64,000 nt of DNA from Gordonia westfalica (GCF_900105725.1 NZ_FNLM01000034.1:868001-932000), one strand, 5' to 3'; positions 48,194-59,807 are shown, counted from the stretch's first letter. Notes: generated from the sequence alone by a model not told the origin. Made by a program: numbers and translations.

Positions 48194-49716
48194 GAGGGTT
48201 CCTTACCGAACAGGGTGCGGGCGGCACCGGCGGTCACGACCGAGCCGGTGATGACGACTCCCGCACCCGAGACACGTTGGCCCTCGGAGTCCTCCGCGAG
48301 GGCGATGGCTTCTTCGACGGCGTCGGGCAGGAACGGCTTCACGACGACCCGTTCCTCTCCGAAGACCTCGTGCGCATACTCCGCGAGTGTCTCGGCGTCG
48401 AGGGCACGCGGCGAGCCGTTGTTGGTGACCACGATGGCGTCGAACACGGGCTCGAGAGCCTCGAGGAGTCCCCGGGCGTCCTTGTCGCCTAGCACCCCGA
48501 CGACGCCGATCAGCCGGCGGAAGTCGAACTCCTCGGCCAGCGCCTGCGCCAGCGCGGTCGCGCCGTGCGGGTTGTGCGCGGCGTCGGCGAACACCGTCGG
48601 CGCACTGCGCAGTCGCTCGAGGCGACCGGGATTGCCGACCGCGGCGAACCCGCTCCGGATCGCGTCGATGTCGAGCTGACGGTCCGGTCCCGCACCGAAG
48701 AAGGCCTCGACCGCGGCAAGTGCCAGCGACGCGTTGGCGGCCTGGTGGGCACCGTGCAGCGGTAGGAACACCTCGTCGTAGACCCCGCCGAGACCCTGGA
48801 TCGTGAGCATCTGGCCGCCGACGGCGGTGACCGAGTCGAGTACCGCGAACTCCGACCCCTGACGGGCGACGACAGTGCCGGCCTCGACGGCCGCGCGCAG
48901 GAGCACGTCCATCACCTCCGGGGTCTGTTCGGCGATGATCGTGACCGGGTCGACGGCGCCGATGGCGTCGGGCTCGCCCGGCTTGATGATGCCGGCCTTC
49001 TCTCCCGCGATGGCGGTGAGTGTGTCGCCGAGGTAATCGGCGTGGTCCATGGCGATCGGCGTGATGACCGAGACGATGCCGTCGACGACGTTGGTGGCGT
49101 CCCAGCGTCCGCCCATGCCGGTCTCGACCACCGCGACGTCGACCGGCGCCTCGGCGAAGACCGCATAGGCCATCGCGGTCAGCACCTCGAACTTGCTCAT
49201 CCGCGGGCCACCGGCCGCGGTCGAGCTGTCGTCGACCATGGTGATGAACGGCTCGAGCTCGCGGTAGGTGTCGATGTACGTGCGCGCCCGGATCGGCGCG
49301 CCGTCCACCGAGATCCGCTCGGTGACCCGCTGCAGGTGAGGGCTCGTGATCCGACCGGTCCGCCGGTGCAACGCGGCCATCAGCGCATCGATCATCCGCG
49401 TCACCGACGTCTTGCCGTTGGTGCCCGCGACGTGGATCGCCGGATAGCTGTGCTGGGGCGAGCCCAGCAGATCCATCAGCGTGGAGATCCGCGTCAGCGA
49501 CGGCTCGATCCTGGTCTCGGGCCAGCGGGTGTCGAGTTCGGCCTCGACGTCGGCGAGTTCGGCGAGATCGTCGGCACTGTCCGAGACGGTCAGCGGCGGA
49601 CGGTCGGTCTCAGCGTCTGCCGCCCGTTCCTCCTCGTCGATCAACTCCGACAGTCCCAGCGGATCCTCGCCGACGACGGCGGGATCCTCCTCCGGGAAGC
49701 CGGTTTCGTCGCTCAC
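48190..49716 (-). CDS. folC: Folylpolyglutamate synthase / dihydrofolate synthase
   Basis: 508 residues. FolC adds glutamates to folates and may make dihydrofolate. Mur-ligase-type P-loop [20 protein letters not shown], then [33 protein letters not shown] [20 protein letters not shown], and [20 protein letters not shown] are present. The first ~60 residues are acidic and extra compared with E. coli. It overlaps valS (four bases) and DUF4233, forming valS-folC-DUF4233 as in Rv2448c-Rv2446c. Confidence 0.94.
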   Translation of the reverse strand: MSDETGFPEEDPAVVGEDPLGLSELIDEEERAADAETDRPPLTVSDSADDLAELADVEAELDTRWPETRIEPSLTRISTLMDLLGSPQHSYPAIHVAGTNGKTSVTRMIDALMAALHRRTGRITSPHLQRVTERISVDGAPIRARTYIDTYRELEPFITMVDDSSTAAGGPRMSKFEVLTAMAYAVFAEAPVDVAVVETGMGGRWDATNVVDGIVSVITPIAMDHADYLGDTLTAIAGEKAGIIKPGEPDAIGAVDPVTIIAEQTPEVMDVLLRAAVEAGTVVARQGSEFAVLDSVTAVGGQMLTIQGLGGVYDEVFLPLHGAHQAANASLALAAVEAFFGAGPDRQLDIDAIRSGFAAVGNPGRLERLRSAPTVFADAAHNPHGATALAQALAEEFDFRRLIGVVGVLGDKDARGLLEALEPVFDAIVVTNNGSPRALDAETLAEYAHEVFGEERVVVKPFLPDAVEEAIALAEDSEGQRVSGAGVVITGSVVTAGAARTLFGKEPS

Positions 49717-52376
49717 GCGCCGCCGGCCAGACTCGTCAGCTTGGCGTTCAGCCGCTCGACCTCTTCGGTCGCGATCCGCTGGCGATCACGGATCTTGCTG
49801 ACCACCTTGTCGGGCGCCTTGGACAGGAACTGTTCGTTGCCGAGCTTGGCCGAGGTGGTGGCCAGTTCCTTCTCGGCGACGGCCAGATCCTTGGTGAGGC
49901 GCTTGCGCTCGGCTTCGACGTCCACGGTTCCCGAGGTGTCGATGGCCACGGTGACCGTCGCGACCGACAGGCGGACCTCGATGGTCGCGGTGGCCCCGAA
50001 GTCGGGTCCGGCCGCATCCAGGCGCGCCAGCGACTGCACGTAGGGTAGCAGCGGCTCGAGGCCCGACTCCCCCAGTCCGTCGAACTGTGCGGCGACCCGC
50101 TGGCCGGGACGCAGTCCCTGATCGCTGCGGAAGCGGCGCACCTCGGTGATGAGGCGCTGCAGGTCGGCGATGCGGGCCGCCGAATCGGTCGACCAGTCGC
50201 GTCCCGACGGCGCGGGCCACTCGGCGATGACGAGTGACTCGCCGCCGGTGAGCGTCTTCCACAGCACCTCGGTGACGAACGGCATCACCGGCGACAGCGC
50301 GCGAAGCAGCGGTTCGAGCACCGCACCGAGCACGACGGCGGTTGTCTCCGAACGCTTCTCGTCGTTCTCGGCGAACTGGACCTTGGCCAGCTCGAGATAC
50401 CAGTCGCACACCTCGTCCCAGGCGAAGTGGTAGAGCGACTCACAGGCCTTGGAGAACTCGTAGGACTCGAACCCGGCATCGACCTCGACGAGCACCTCGT
50501 CGAGGCGGCGCAGAATCCACCGGTCGGCGTCGGTCAGCGCCTCCGCGTCCGGCAGTTCGCCGATCTTCGCGCCGTTCATCAGCGCGAACTTCGTCGCGTT
50601 GTACAGCTTGGTCGCGAAGTTGCGCGACGACTGGGCATGGTCCTCGCCCACCGAGATGTCCGCGCCCGGGTTCGCTCCACGCGCCAGGGTGAAGCGCAGC
50701 GCGTCGGCGCCGAAGCGCTCGACCCAGTCGAGCGGATCGATGCCGTTGCCTTTCGACTTCGACATCTTGCGGCCGTGCTCGTCGCGGACCAGGCCGTGCA
50801 GGAACAGGTTGTGGAACGGGATCTCGTTACCCGGGCCCAGATCCTTGCCGACGTAGGTGCCGAACATCATCATCCGCGCCACCCAGAAGAACAGGATGTC
50901 GTATCCGGTGACGAGAACCGAAGTGGGATAGAACTTCTCGAGGTCGTCGGTCTTCTCCGGCCAGCCCATGGTGGAGAACGGCCACAGGCCCGACGAGAAC
51001 CACGTGTCGAGGACGTCGGTCTCCTGGACGTAACCCTCCGGCGCCTGCTCGTCGGGTCCGACGCACACGACCTCGCCGTCCGGGCCGTACCAGATCGGGA
51101 TGCGATGGCCCCACCACAGCTGACGCGAGATGCACCAGTCGTGCATGTCGTCGACCCAGCCGAACCAGCGCGGCTCCATCGACTTCGGATGGATCACCGT
51201 CGAACCGTCACGGACGGCGTCGCCGGCGGCCTGCGCGAGCGAGCTGACATCGACCCACCACTGCATCGACAGACGCGGCTCGATCGGTTCGCCGGTGCGC
51301 TCGGAGTGTCCGACGCTGTGCAGGTACGGGCGCACCTCCTTGACGATGCGGCCCTGTTCGGCCAGCGCCTCGCGGACCTTGACGCGCGCCTCGAAGCGGT
51401 CCATGCCATCGAATTGCGTTCCGGTGTCGGCGATCCGGGCGGTCTCGTCCATGATCGTCGGCATCGGCAGGTTGTGCCGCTGGCCGAGCGCGAAGTCGTT
51501 GGGGTCGTGCGCCGGGGTGATCTTCACCGCGCCACTGCCGAATTCGGGGTCGACGTAGTCGTCGGCGACGATCGGGATCGTCCGGTCGAGGAACGGGTGC
51601 GGCAGTTCGGTGCCGATCAGGTGCGCATAGCGCTCGTCGTCGGGGTGAACGGCGATCGCGGTGTCGCCGAGCATCGTCTCCAGACGCGTCGTGGCCACCA
51701 CGATGTGGGGTTCGGAGTCGTCGAGCGAGCCGTAGCGGAAGCTGACGAGTTCGCCCTCGACGTCGGCGTAGCTGACCTCGATGTCGCTGACCGCGGTCTT
51801 GAGCACCGGCGACCAGTTCACCAGGCGCTCGGCCTGATAGATCAGGCCGTCGTCGAACATCTTCTTGAAGACGGTGTGCACGGCGCGCGACAGACCCTCG
51901 TCCATCGTGAAGCGTTCGCGCGACCAGTCGACGCTGTCGCCGAGCCGGCGCATCTGCTCGCCGATGTTGCCGCCGATCTCGGCCTTCTCGGTCCACACCC
52001 GCTCGATGAAGGCCTCGCGGCCCAGATCGTCGCGCGTCTTGCCCTCGGTGGCCAGCTTGCGCTCGACCATCGTCTGCATCGCGATCGCCGCGTGGTCCAT
52101 GCCGGGCAGCCACAGGACCTCGTAGCCCTGCATCCGGCGGCGACGCGACAGCGCGTCCATCAGAACGTGCTCGTAGGCGTGACCCATGTGCAGCGACCCG
52201 TTGACGTTGGGCGGCGGGATCACGATCGAGAACGGGGGCTTGTCACTCGTCGCGTCGGCGGTGAAGTAGCCGGCATCGACCCAGCCCTGGTAGAGCGTCG
52301 CCTCATGCTCGGCTGGGTCCCACGACTTCGGCAATTCGGTCGCGGGCAGCTCAGATGTCGGGTCGAGTGATGTCAC
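49713..52376 (-). CDS. valS: Valine-tRNA ligase
   Basis: 887 residues, class I aminoacyl-tRNA synthetase with a CP1 editing domain. The HIGH motif appears in [20 protein letters not shown] and KMSKS in [22 protein letters not shown]-terminal coiled-coil arm ([20 protein letters not shown]) completes the Val-specific architecture. Its stop overlaps folC's start by four bases. The upstream 75 bases are shared with the divergent TerD/VWA gene. Confidence 0.96.
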   Translation of the reverse strand: MTSLDPTSELPATELPKSWDPAEHEATLYQGWVDAGYFTADATSDKPPFSIVIPPPNVNGSLHMGHAYEHVLMDALSRRRRMQGYEVLWLPGMDHAAIAMQTMVERKLATEGKTRDDLGREAFIERVWTEKAEIGGNIGEQMRRLGDSVDWSRERFTMDEGLSRAVHTVFKKMFDDGLIYQAERLVNWSPVLKTAVSDIEVSYADVEGELVSFRYGSLDDSEPHIVVATTRLETMLGDTAIAVHPDDERYAHLIGTELPHPFLDRTIPIVADDYVDPEFGSGAVKITPAHDPNDFALGQRHNLPMPTIMDETARIADTGTQFDGMDRFEARVKVREALAEQGRIVKEVRPYLHSVGHSERTGEPIEPRLSMQWWVDVSSLAQAAGDAVRDGSTVIHPKSMEPRWFGWVDDMHDWCISRQLWWGHRIPIWYGPDGEVVCVGPDEQAPEGYVQETDVLDTWFSSGLWPFSTMGWPEKTDDLEKFYPTSVLVTGYDILFFWVARMMMFGTYVGKDLGPGNEIPFHNLFLHGLVRDEHGRKMSKSKGNGIDPLDWVERFGADALRFTLARGANPGADISVGEDHAQSSRNFATKLYNATKFALMNGAKIGELPDAEALTDADRWILRRLDEVLVEVDAGFESYEFSKACESLYHFAWDEVCDWYLELAKVQFAENDEKRSETTAVVLGAVLEPLLRALSPVMPFVTEVLWKTLTGGESLVIAEWPAPSGRDWSTDSAARIADLQRLITEVRRFRSDQGLRPGQRVAAQFDGLGESGLEPLLPYVQSLARLDAAGPDFGATATIEVRLSVATVTVAIDTSGTVDVEAERKRLTKDLAVAEKELATTSAKLGNEQFLSKAPDKVVSKIRDRQRIATEEVERLNAKLTSLAGGA

Positions 52377-52451
52377 GGCCGCTATTCTATGTTTTCGCCG
52401 GGCCTGCCCTCGCTCCGGTCCTCACTCCTGTTCCAGCCGGCAAAGGACACC

Positions 52452-53738
52452 GTGGCGTCGCTCACCCTGGCCCGTGGCCAAAACCTCACCCTGCCCACCG
52501 CCGACCTGGTGACGGTCACCGTTGCCGGCACCGGACTCGACATCCTCGCCTTCCAGCTCACGGAGTCGAACACGGTCCGAGACGACTCCGACTTCGTCTT
52601 CTTCAACCAGCCGAGGTCTCCGGAGGACGCGGTGAGGCTCGTGGGTCCGACCGACATCGAGATCGCCCTGCACGCCGTTCCGCACGGCATCGAGCGGATA
52701 GCGGTCGCCGTGGCATCTGAACGACCGCTCGGGGCCGCCGCGCCGACGGCGACGGTCCGTGCCGGTGACGCCGAGATCACCGCCCCGGCCGACGGACTGT
52801 CCACCGAGCGGGCAGCGGTACTCGTGGAGATCTACCGTCGCAACGGCGCATGGAAGGTACGCAGCGAGTCGGCCGGGTGGGACGCCGGATTCGCCGCCCT
52901 GGTGCGCGCCCTCGGTGTGACCGTCGACGACGAGCCCGAGGCCGCCCACGAATCGGCGACACCCGAACCGGCGACAGTGACACCAGCGATCCGCAGGGTG
53001 GAGGGCGAGGAGAAGCTCTCCCTGGAGAAGCGTCAGAAGCTCGACCTCCGCAAGAAGGCCGTACACAAGGTCCTTCTGACCAAGGGCGTCGCCGGACGCG
53101 ACGCGCGAGTCATTCTGGTCATCGACAAGACACACTCGATGAGCGCGCTGTACCGGGAGCGGACCGTCCACCGCGTCGTCGAGCGCATGATACCGGTCGC
53201 CACCCAGCTGGACAGCGATGGGAACCTCGAAACCTACTTGTACGCACGGAGTTTCGCGAAGCTGCCGGATGTGACCGTGGGCAACGTCGACCAGTGGGTG
53301 GACACCTTCGTCCACCTCCGTGGCCGTCACGGGTCCCCGATGTGCCCCGACATCGACTACGACAAACACATCGGCGGGGCCAACGAGGAAGTACCCATCA
53401 TGCAGGCGATCCTCGACGATCTACCCGACGAACAGCCCGTGCTGGTCCTGTTCTTCACCGACGGCGGGTTCCACTCCAAGGTGCCCCGTATTCGCACACT
53501 GATCTCCGAGGCCGCGTCCCGGCCCGTGTTCTGGCAGTTCATCGGACTGGGCGACAACAACTTCGGGACACTCACCACACTCGACACGATGACCGGGCGG
53601 GTGGTCGACAACGCAGGCTTCTTCCAGGTCGACGACATCGACCGGCGCTCGGACGAACAGCTGTACGCCGATCTGCTCGGCGAGTTCGCCGAATGGGTGT
53701 CGGCCGCCGAGCATCTCGGGATCGTGCGGCGTCGCTAG
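52452..53738 (+). CDS. TerD-domain plus VWA-domain stress protein
   Basis: About 428 residues from GTG 52452 (AAAGGA before it). Residues ~1-170 form a TerD-like calcium-binding beta domain: LTLARGQNLTLPTADLVTVT, DFVFFNQPRSPEDAVRL and VEIYRRNGAWKVRSESAGWD. A charged linker (LEKRQKLDLRKKAVHKVLLT) leads to a von Willebrand A domain. Its MIDAS reads VILVIDKTHSMSALY, D-x-T-x-S rather than D-x-S-x-S, and FFTDGG follows later. TerF-like fusions of this kind occur in tellurite/stress ter systems; no other ter genes are near. Function is inferred only. Confidence 0.82.
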   Translation: MASLTLARGQNLTLPTADLVTVTVAGTGLDILAFQLTESNTVRDDSDFVFFNQPRSPEDAVRLVGPTDIEIALHAVPHGIERIAVAVASERPLGAAAPTATVRAGDAEITAPADGLSTERAAVLVEIYRRNGAWKVRSESAGWDAGFAALVRALGVTVDDEPEAAHESATPEPATVTPAIRRVEGEEKLSLEKRQKLDLRKKAVHKVLLTKGVAGRDARVILVIDKTHSMSALYRERTVHRVVERMIPVATQLDSDGNLETYLYARSFAKLPDVTVGNVDQWVDTFVHLRGRHGSPMCPDIDYDKHIGGANEEVPIMQAILDDLPDEQPVLVLFFTDGGFHSKVPRIRTLISEAASRPVFWQFIGLGDNNFGTLTTLDTMTGRVVDNAGFFQVDDIDRRSDEQLYADLLGEFAEWVSAAEHLGIVRRR

Positions 53739-54397
53739 CCCGTGGCCACTCGCAGCCGGTGCAGGTCCTCCGGCGCGTTCACGTTCACGAGCCAGTCGGG
53801 ATCGGACACGCCGACCCGGTGGGTGTTGAGGGCCTCGATCGCACCGAGCATCCGGCGTTCGCCGCCGGCCACGAGATCGGCGATCAGCGGCCCCGCGTCG
53901 GTCCGATAGACCCCGGCCATCGGATGGTCGCGCTGCGCGTCCCGGGCGATCACGGCCTGGGTGGAACCGGTCATGCCCAGGCGGAGTTCGTCGATCAGTT
54001 CGGGCGTGATCAGCGGCATGTCGGTGGCACACACGAACGCCAGGTCGGCGCCCGCCGCCACAGCCCTGGCGAGGCCCGCGACCAGACCACCGAGCGGGCC
54101 GATCCCCTCCTGCTCGTCGGTCACCCAGTGGACCTTGGACCGGTCGATGCCGGGCGCGGCGCGGTCCCGGATGTCGTCGATGCCACGGAAAGCCGCCGAC
54201 GCCTCACCCGCCACCACGAACACCGGATCGCACCGCTGCGAGACGACCCGGACGACACGGGCGAGCATCGGCTCGCCCTCCCAGTCCAGAGCCGCCTTGT
54301 CGCTGCCCATCCGCCGCGAACGACCGCCGGCCAGCACGATCGCCGCGAGTTCCGATTTGCCCGATTCCGTGTCTTGCGTCCCGGTGTCTTGAGTCAC
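53735..54397 (-). CDS. mobA: Molybdenum cofactor guanylyltransferase
   Basis: About 220 residues. MobA attaches GMP to Mo-molybdopterin to make bis-MGD. AAIVLAGGRSRRMGSDKAAL and FVCATDMPLITPELIDEL are the nucleotidyltransferase motifs. The GTG at 54397 after GGAG is chosen; the open frame extends upstream into the divergent gene. It is convergent with the TerD/VWA gene (four-base overlap) and divergent from the FdhF-like molybdoenzyme, which needs bis-MGD. Confidence 0.88.
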   Translation of the reverse strand: MTQDTGTQDTESGKSELAAIVLAGGRSRRMGSDKAALDWEGEPMLARVVRVVSQRCDPVFVVAGEASAAFRGIDDIRDRAAPGIDRSKVHWVTDEQEGIGPLGGLVAGLARAVAAGADLAFVCATDMPLITPELIDELRLGMTGSTQAVIARDAQRDHPMAGVYRTDAGPLIADLVAGGERRMLGAIEALNTHRVGVSDPDWLVNVNAPEDLHRLRVATG

Positions 54398-54446
54398 AGG
54401 CTCCAGTGTGCGCGATTCGACGTCACCGCGGGGCAAGATGGACATC

Positions 54447-56756
54447 ATGAGCCATACCCCCAATAGTGACCCCCGCTCGGTGAGCGAGCCGACCGACGTC
54501 CATCGCAAGCACGTGAAGACCTACGCCGCCGGTGTTCCCGCCGTCGCCGTGGCACTCAAGCGCGGCCTGGAACAGATGGGTGCGATGCGCACCGTACAGA
54601 CCCTCGTCAAGCTCAACCAGCGCGACGGATTCGACTGCCCCGGTTGCGCCTGGCCGGAGACGCCCGGTCACCGCAAGCACGCCGAGTTCTGCGAGAACGG
54701 CGCCAAGGCCGTCGCCGAGGAGGCCACCAAACGATCGGTCACCCCGGAGTTCTTCGCCGCCCACAGCGTCGAGGATCTCGGCACCCGCAGCGGCTACTGG
54801 CTCTCCCAGCAGGGCCGGCTCGCGCATCCGATGTATCTCGCTCCCGGTGACACCCACTACCGCCCGGTGAGCTGGGACGAGGCCAACCGCATCATCGCCG
54901 ACGAGTACGCCGCGATGTCCTCCCCCGACGAGGCCGTCTTCTACACCTCCGGCCGGACCAGCAACGAGGCCGCCTTCGTCTACCAGCTCTTCGCACGCAG
55001 CCTCGGGACCAACAACCTCCCCGACTGCTCCAACATGTGCCACGAATCGTCGGGCGCCGCCCTCGGCGCATCCATCGGCATCGGCAAGGGCTCTGTGACC
55101 GTGCCCGACCTCGAGGCCGCCGACCTCATCCTCATCGCCGGCCAGAACCCCGGCACCAACCACCCGCGGATGCTGGCGACCCTTGAGAAGGCCAAGCACA
55201 ACGGCGCGCGGATCGTCGCGATCAACCCGCTGCCCGAGGCGGGCCTGATGCGTTTCAAGGATCCGCAGAAGGTCGGCGGGGTCATCGGTGAGGGAACCAA
55301 GCTCGCCGACGACTTCCTCCAGGTCAGGCTCGGCTCGGACATGGCGCTGTTCCGGGCCGTCGCCCGACTGCTGCGCGACGCCGAGAACGCGAACCCGGGC
55401 ACCGTCTTCGACCACGAGTTCCTCGCCGAGTCGTGCGCCGGCGTCGACGACTACCTCGCGCTCCTCGACGACGTCGACATCGACGAGGTCGCCGCCATCA
55501 CCGGCCTGACCACCGCCCAGATCGTCGATCTGGCCGAGGCGGTGCGGACCTCGCAGCGCATCGTGCTGTGCTGGGCGATGGGCCTCACGCAGCACCGGCA
55601 CGGCGTGGCGACGATCGGCGAGGGCACCAACGTGTTGCTGCTCCGCGGCATGATCGGCCGGGTCGGCGCCGGATTGTGCCCCGTCCGTGGCCATTCCAAT
55701 GTCCAGGGCGACCGGACCATGGGCATCTTCGAGAAGATGCCCGAATCCTTCCTCGCCGCGCAGGACGCCGAGTTCGGCATCGTCAGCCCGCGCAAACACG
55801 GCTACGACACCGTCGCGGCCATCAAGGCGATGGCCGCCGGGAACGTCCGCGTGTTCGTGGCGATGGGCGGCAACTTCGTGTCTGCATCACCCGACACCGA
55901 GGCAACCGCCGACGCTTTGCGGCGCTGCGCCCTGACCGTGCACGTGTCGACCAAGCTCAACGAGTCGCACACGGTCACCGGCCGCGCGGCCCTCATCCTG
56001 CCGACCCTGGGCCGGACCGATCGTGACGTCATCAACGGTGTGGCGCAACGGGTCTCGGTCGAGGATTCGATGTCGGCGGTGCATCTGTCCCGCGGCTCGC
56101 TGCCCCCGGTGTCGACCGAGTTGCGCAGCGAGGTCGCCATCGTCTGCGACCTCGCCACCGCCACCCTGGGCGCCGATCACCCGGTGCCGTGGCAGCAGCT
56201 CAAGGGTGACTACGACGCCATCCGGGACCGGATCGAGCGGGTGGTGCCGGGGTTCGAGGACTTCAACATCCGGGTGCGGCGCAGCGACGGTTTCGTGCTG
56301 CCGCACCCGCCCCGCGACACCCGCACTTTCGACACCCCCAACGGCAAGGCCAACTTCGCGGTGTATCCCCTTGAGTGGGTACAGATCCCGGAAGGCCGGC
56401 TGATCCTGCAGACCCTGCGCAGTCACGACCAGTACAACACCACCGTCTACGGCCACGACGACCGCTATCGCGGGATCAAGGGCAACCGCCACGTGGTGAT
56501 GGTGAGTCCCGCGGACATCTCCGCACTGGGACTCCACGACGGCCAGCGCGTCGACATCGTGTCGGAGTTCGACGGCGAGAACGGACTCGAGGAGCGTCGC
56601 GTGCGAGGCTTCGAGGTCGTCGCCTATGACACCCCGCAGGGCAACGCGGCTGCCTACTACCCCGAGACCAACCCGCTGGTCCCGCTCGACTCGGTGGCGA
56701 AGGAATCCAACACGCCGGTGTCCAAGGCCGTCGTCGTGCGGCTCGAACCGGCCTGA
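54447..56756 (+). CDS. FdhF/YdeP-family molybdopterin oxidoreductase
   Basis: About 769 residues, ATG 54447; ATG 54438 has a slightly better G-rich site. It resembles Rv2900c. CPGCAWPETPGHRKHAEFCE and FYTSGRTSNEAAFVYQLFAR, DCSNMCHESSGAALGASIGI (Cys at the position of the catalytic Sec/Cys), LIAGQNPGTNHPRMLATLEK, CPVRGHSNVQGDRTMGIFEK and the C-terminal LQTLRSHDQYNTTVYGHDDR are typical. The canonical N-terminal four-Cys 4Fe-4S site is reduced to CxxC plus one later Cys, so formate activity is doubtful and true substrate unknown. fdhD is absent from the window. Confidence 0.88.
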   Translation: MSHTPNSDPRSVSEPTDVHRKHVKTYAAGVPAVAVALKRGLEQMGAMRTVQTLVKLNQRDGFDCPGCAWPETPGHRKHAEFCENGAKAVAEEATKRSVTPEFFAAHSVEDLGTRSGYWLSQQGRLAHPMYLAPGDTHYRPVSWDEANRIIADEYAAMSSPDEAVFYTSGRTSNEAAFVYQLFARSLGTNNLPDCSNMCHESSGAALGASIGIGKGSVTVPDLEAADLILIAGQNPGTNHPRMLATLEKAKHNGARIVAINPLPEAGLMRFKDPQKVGGVIGEGTKLADDFLQVRLGSDMALFRAVARLLRDAENANPGTVFDHEFLAESCAGVDDYLALLDDVDIDEVAAITGLTTAQIVDLAEAVRTSQRIVLCWAMGLTQHRHGVATIGEGTNVLLLRGMIGRVGAGLCPVRGHSNVQGDRTMGIFEKMPESFLAAQDAEFGIVSPRKHGYDTVAAIKAMAAGNVRVFVAMGGNFVSASPDTEATADALRRCALTVHVSTKLNESHTVTGRAALILPTLGRTDRDVINGVAQRVSVEDSMSAVHLSRGSLPPVSTELRSEVAIVCDLATATLGADHPVPWQQLKGDYDAIRDRIERVVPGFEDFNIRVRRSDGFVLPHPPRDTRTFDTPNGKANFAVYPLEWVQIPEGRLILQTLRSHDQYNTTVYGHDDRYRGIKGNRHVVMVSPADISALGLHDGQRVDIVSEFDGENGLEERRVRGFEVVAYDTPQGNAAAYYPETNPLVPLDSVAKESNTPVSKAVVVRLEPA

Positions 56757-56778
56757 CCGGCGCCCCCAGGACGAAAGA

Positions 56779-56811
56779 ATCCCCGCCCGGATCACCGGGC
56801 GGGGATTTCTT
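56779..56811. terminator. Bidirectional intrinsic terminator between the FdhF-like gene and clpX
   Basis: A perfect 12-bp stem ATCCCCGCCCGG / CCGGGCGGGGAT with loop ATCA. On the plus strand it is followed by TTCTT, and on the minus strand by TCTTTCG. It separates the convergent FdhF-like and clpX genes. Confidence 0.88.
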
Positions 56812-56844
56812 CGCTGGTCGGTCGTTGCCGGCCGTATCGAGGTC

Positions 56845-58125
56845 TCAGGCGGTCTTGTCGCGACGCTCGTTGCTGGACGCCTTGCGCGGCACGATGGTCG
56901 GCAACACGTTGTCGCTCACCGTTTCCCCGGTGACGACGACCTTCTCGACGTCGTCGCGGCTCGGGATGTCGTACATCACCGGCAGCAGGACCTCTTCCAT
57001 GATAGCGCGCAGACCGCGAGCACCGGTGCCGCGATGGATCGCCTGATCGGCGACCGCCTCGAGGGCGTCCTGGGTGAACTCGAGCTCGACGTTGTCCATC
57101 TCGAACAGGCGGGTGTACTGCTTCACCAACGCGTTCTTCGGCTCCGACAGGATGCTCACCAGCGAGGCCTTGTCCAGGTTGGTCACCGAGGCGACGACCG
57201 GCAGGCGGCCGATGAACTCGGGGATCAGACCGAACTTGATGAGGTCCTCGGGCATGACGTCGGCGAACTGATCGCTCGTGTCGACCTCGTCTTTGCTCGC
57301 CACGTCGTTGCCGAAGCCCAAGCCCCGCTTGCCGATTCGCTCGGACACGATCTTCTCGAGACCCGCGAACGCACCCGCGACGATGAACAGCACGTTGGTG
57401 GTGTCGATCTGGATGAATTCCTGATGCGGATGCTTGCGACCGCCCTGCGGCGGCACCGACGCCTGGGTGCCCTCGAGGATCTTCAGCAGTGCCTGCTGCA
57501 CCCCCTCACCGGACACGTCCCGGGTGATCGACGGGTTCTCGCTCTTGCGGGCGATCTTGTCGACCTCGTCGATGTAGATGATTCCGGTCTCGGCGCGCTT
57601 GACGTCGTAGTCGGCGGCCTGGATCAGCTTCAGCAGGATGTTCTCGACATCCTCACCGACGTAGCCGGCCTCGGTGAGAGCGGTTGCGTCGGCAATGGCG
57701 AACGGCACGTTCAGCATCTTGGCCAGGGTCTGCGCGAGGTACGTCTTGCCACAACCGGTCGGGCCGAGCATGAGGATGTTCGACTTCATCAGCTCGACGG
57801 TCTCACCCGTGCGGGAGTCCTTCTTCTCCCCCGCCTGGATGCGCTTGTAGTGGTTGTAGACGGCCACCGCGAGCGTGCGCTTTGCGGTGTCCTGACCGAT
57901 GACGTACTTCTCGAGGAAGTCCCGGATCTCCGCGGGCTTGGGGAGTTCGTCGAGCTTCACGTCGCCGTTCTCGGCGAGCTCTTCCTCGATGATCTCGTTG
58001 CAGAGGTCGATGCACTCATCGCAGATGTACACGCCGGGACCGGCGATGAGCTTCTTCACCTGCTTCTGACTCTTCCCGCAGAAAGAGCACTTCAGCAGGT
58101 CGCCGCCGTCTCCGATTCGTGCCAT
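56845..58125 (-). CDS. clpX: ATP-dependent Clp protease ATP-binding subunit ClpX
   Basis: 426 residues. The zinc-binding N-domain has [20 protein letters not shown] and [11 protein letters not shown]. The AAA+ core has [55 protein letters not shown] and the IGF-like loop region before [20 protein letters not shown]. ClpX unfolds substrates for ClpP1P2. It is separated from clpP2 by 199 bases (58126-58324), where no gene is seen. Confidence 0.97.
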   Translation of the reverse strand: MARIGDGGDLLKCSFCGKSQKQVKKLIAGPGVYICDECIDLCNEIIEEELAENGDVKLDELPKPAEIRDFLEKYVIGQDTAKRTLAVAVYNHYKRIQAGEKKDSRTGETVELMKSNILMLGPTGCGKTYLAQTLAKMLNVPFAIADATALTEAGYVGEDVENILLKLIQAADYDVKRAETGIIYIDEVDKIARKSENPSITRDVSGEGVQQALLKILEGTQASVPPQGGRKHPHQEFIQIDTTNVLFIVAGAFAGLEKIVSERIGKRGLGFGNDVASKDEVDTSDQFADVMPEDLIKFGLIPEFIGRLPVVASVTNLDKASLVSILSEPKNALVKQYTRLFEMDNVELEFTQDALEAVADQAIHRGTGARGLRAIMEEVLLPVMYDIPSRDDVEKVVVTGETVSDNVLPTIVPRKASSNERRDKTA

Positions 58126-58324
58126 CTCGCGTAGTACCTACTTCCTCGTTGCCGGACTGTCGTGTGTGGTCCGTCGCGTCGCACGCAACCGGGCACGGGT
58201 CATCTGATCGACATCCGAATGCCCAGTAACCCGACGGTACCCGCGCACCGCTCGAACTTCGACCGATAAGGCCAAATGTCGCGACAGAAAATCCCCGCGA
58301 CTCCTGTGCTGGTCGAGAAGTCCC

Positions 58325-59023
58325 CTAGGACTTCTTCATCGACTTCTTGCGGTATTCGAAGACCTCGTCGATGATTCCGTATTCCTTGGCCGCCGCGGCG
58401 GTCAGGATGTTGTCGCGGTCGGTGTCCTTGCGGATCTTCACCTTGTCCTGGCCGGTGTGGCCGGCCAGGATCTCGTCGAGCCGATCACGGATGCGCTCGA
58501 TCTCGGCGGCCTGGATCTCGAGGTCGGAGACCTGACCCTGGTACGCGCCGCCGGTGCGCGGCTGGTGGATCAGGACGGTCGCGTTCGGCAGTGCCGCACG
58601 CTTGCCCGGGGTTCCGCCGGCGAGCAGGATGGCCGCCGCCGAGGCCGCCTCACCGAGGCACACGGTCACGATGTCGCAGTGGACGTACTGCATCGTGTCG
58701 TAGATGGCGAGCATGTCGGGCACGCTGCCGCCGGGCGAGTTGATGTACATGGTGATGTCGCGATCGGGGTCCTGCGATTCGAGGACGAGCAGCTGTGCCA
58801 TCACGTCGTTGGACACGACCTGGTCGATCGGCGTGCCGACGAAGACGATGCGCTCCTCGAACAGCTTGGCGTACGGATCGTACTGGCGCTGACCGTTCGG
58901 GGTGTGCTCGATGAACGACGGCAGGATGTAGCGCGCCTCGATGCTCTTGAGCGCCAACGCCGACGCGGGGATACCCGCGGCGACCTCGGCGGGCATGCCG
59001 TCCAGGGAAAGGGAGTTGGTCAT
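58325..59023 (-). CDS. clpP2: ATP-dependent Clp protease proteolytic subunit ClpP2
   Basis: About 232 residues from ATG 59023, after GGAG; a TTG four codons earlier is possible. Catalytic Ser is in [20 protein letters not shown] and His in [16 protein letters not shown]; the Asp follows in the C-terminal half. It is longer than ClpP1, with a basic tail YRKKSMKKS. In mycobacteria ClpP1 and ClpP2 form one mixed complex. It is 55 bases downstream of clpP1. Confidence 0.95.
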   Translation of the reverse strand: MTNSLSLDGMPAEVAAGIPASALALKSIEARYILPSFIEHTPNGQRQYDPYAKLFEERIVFVGTPIDQVVSNDVMAQLLVLESQDPDRDITMYINSPGGSVPDMLAIYDTMQYVHCDIVTVCLGEAASAAAILLAGGTPGKRAALPNATVLIHQPRTGGAYQGQVSDLEIQAAEIERIRDRLDEILAGHTGQDKVKIRKDTDRDNILTAAAAKEYGIIDEVFEYRKKSMKKS

Positions 59024-59078
59024 CTGTTGCTCCAATGAGTAGGTGTGGCTCGAAGGTGGCGGGGTCGTCGGGTGCGGG

Positions 59079-59678
59079 TCACTGCCCCGGACGCGAGATC
59101 ACCTTGTCGACGAAGCCGTACTCCTTGGCCTCTTCTGCGGTGAACCACTTGTCGCGGTCGGCGTCGGCCTCGATCTTCTCGAGCGGCTGACCGCTGAACT
59201 CGGCGTTGAGCCGGTTCATCTCCTTCTTGGTGAGCGCGAACTGCTCGGCCTGGATGGCGATGTCGGCGGCGGTACCACCGATACCCGCCGAAGGCTGGTG
59301 CATCATGATCCGCGCGTGCGGCAGGGCGTGACGCTTGCCCTTGGTGCCGGCGGCGAGGAGGAACTGGCCCATCGAGGCCGCCATGCCCATCGCGTAGGTG
59401 GCGACATCACATTCGGCGAGCTGCATGGTGTCGAAGATGGCCATACCCGCGGTGACCGAGCCACCGGGCGAGTTGATGTAGAGGTGGATGTCCTTGGTCG
59501 GGTCCTCGGCGGCGAGCAGCAGGATCTGTGCGCACAGCCGGTTGGCGATGTCGTCGTCGACCTGGGTGCCCAGGAAGATGATGCGTTCGCGCAGCAGACG
59601 CTCGAACACCGAGTCGGTCAGGTTCAACCCAGCCACACCCGAACTCATCGAGGGTGTGTGGATGGTCGGCTCACTCAC
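59079..59678 (-). CDS. clpP1: ATP-dependent Clp protease proteolytic subunit ClpP1
   Basis: 199 residues. Catalytic Ser in [20 protein letters not shown] and His in [34 protein letters not shown] and [20 protein letters not shown] are conserved. It is the first gene of clpP1-clpP2; a candidate ClgR box lies about 130-147 bases upstream. Confidence 0.96.
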   Translation of the reverse strand: MSEPTIHTPSMSSGVAGLNLTDSVFERLLRERIIFLGTQVDDDIANRLCAQILLLAAEDPTKDIHLYINSPGGSVTAGMAIFDTMQLAECDVATYAMGMAASMGQFLLAAGTKGKRHALPHARIMMHQPSAGIGGTAADIAIQAEQFALTKKEMNRLNAEFSGQPLEKIEADADRDKWFTAEEAKEYGFVDKVISRPGQ

Positions 59679-59807
59679 GGGTTCCTACCTTTGCCTTGTT
59701 GTCATGACCTGTGCGCGCCGTCTCCGGCAACACACATGTTCTCTTCTCTGATGACGTCCTCACCGACACTAACCAATCCGCACCCACCGGCACTCCGAGG
59801 ACACGTC

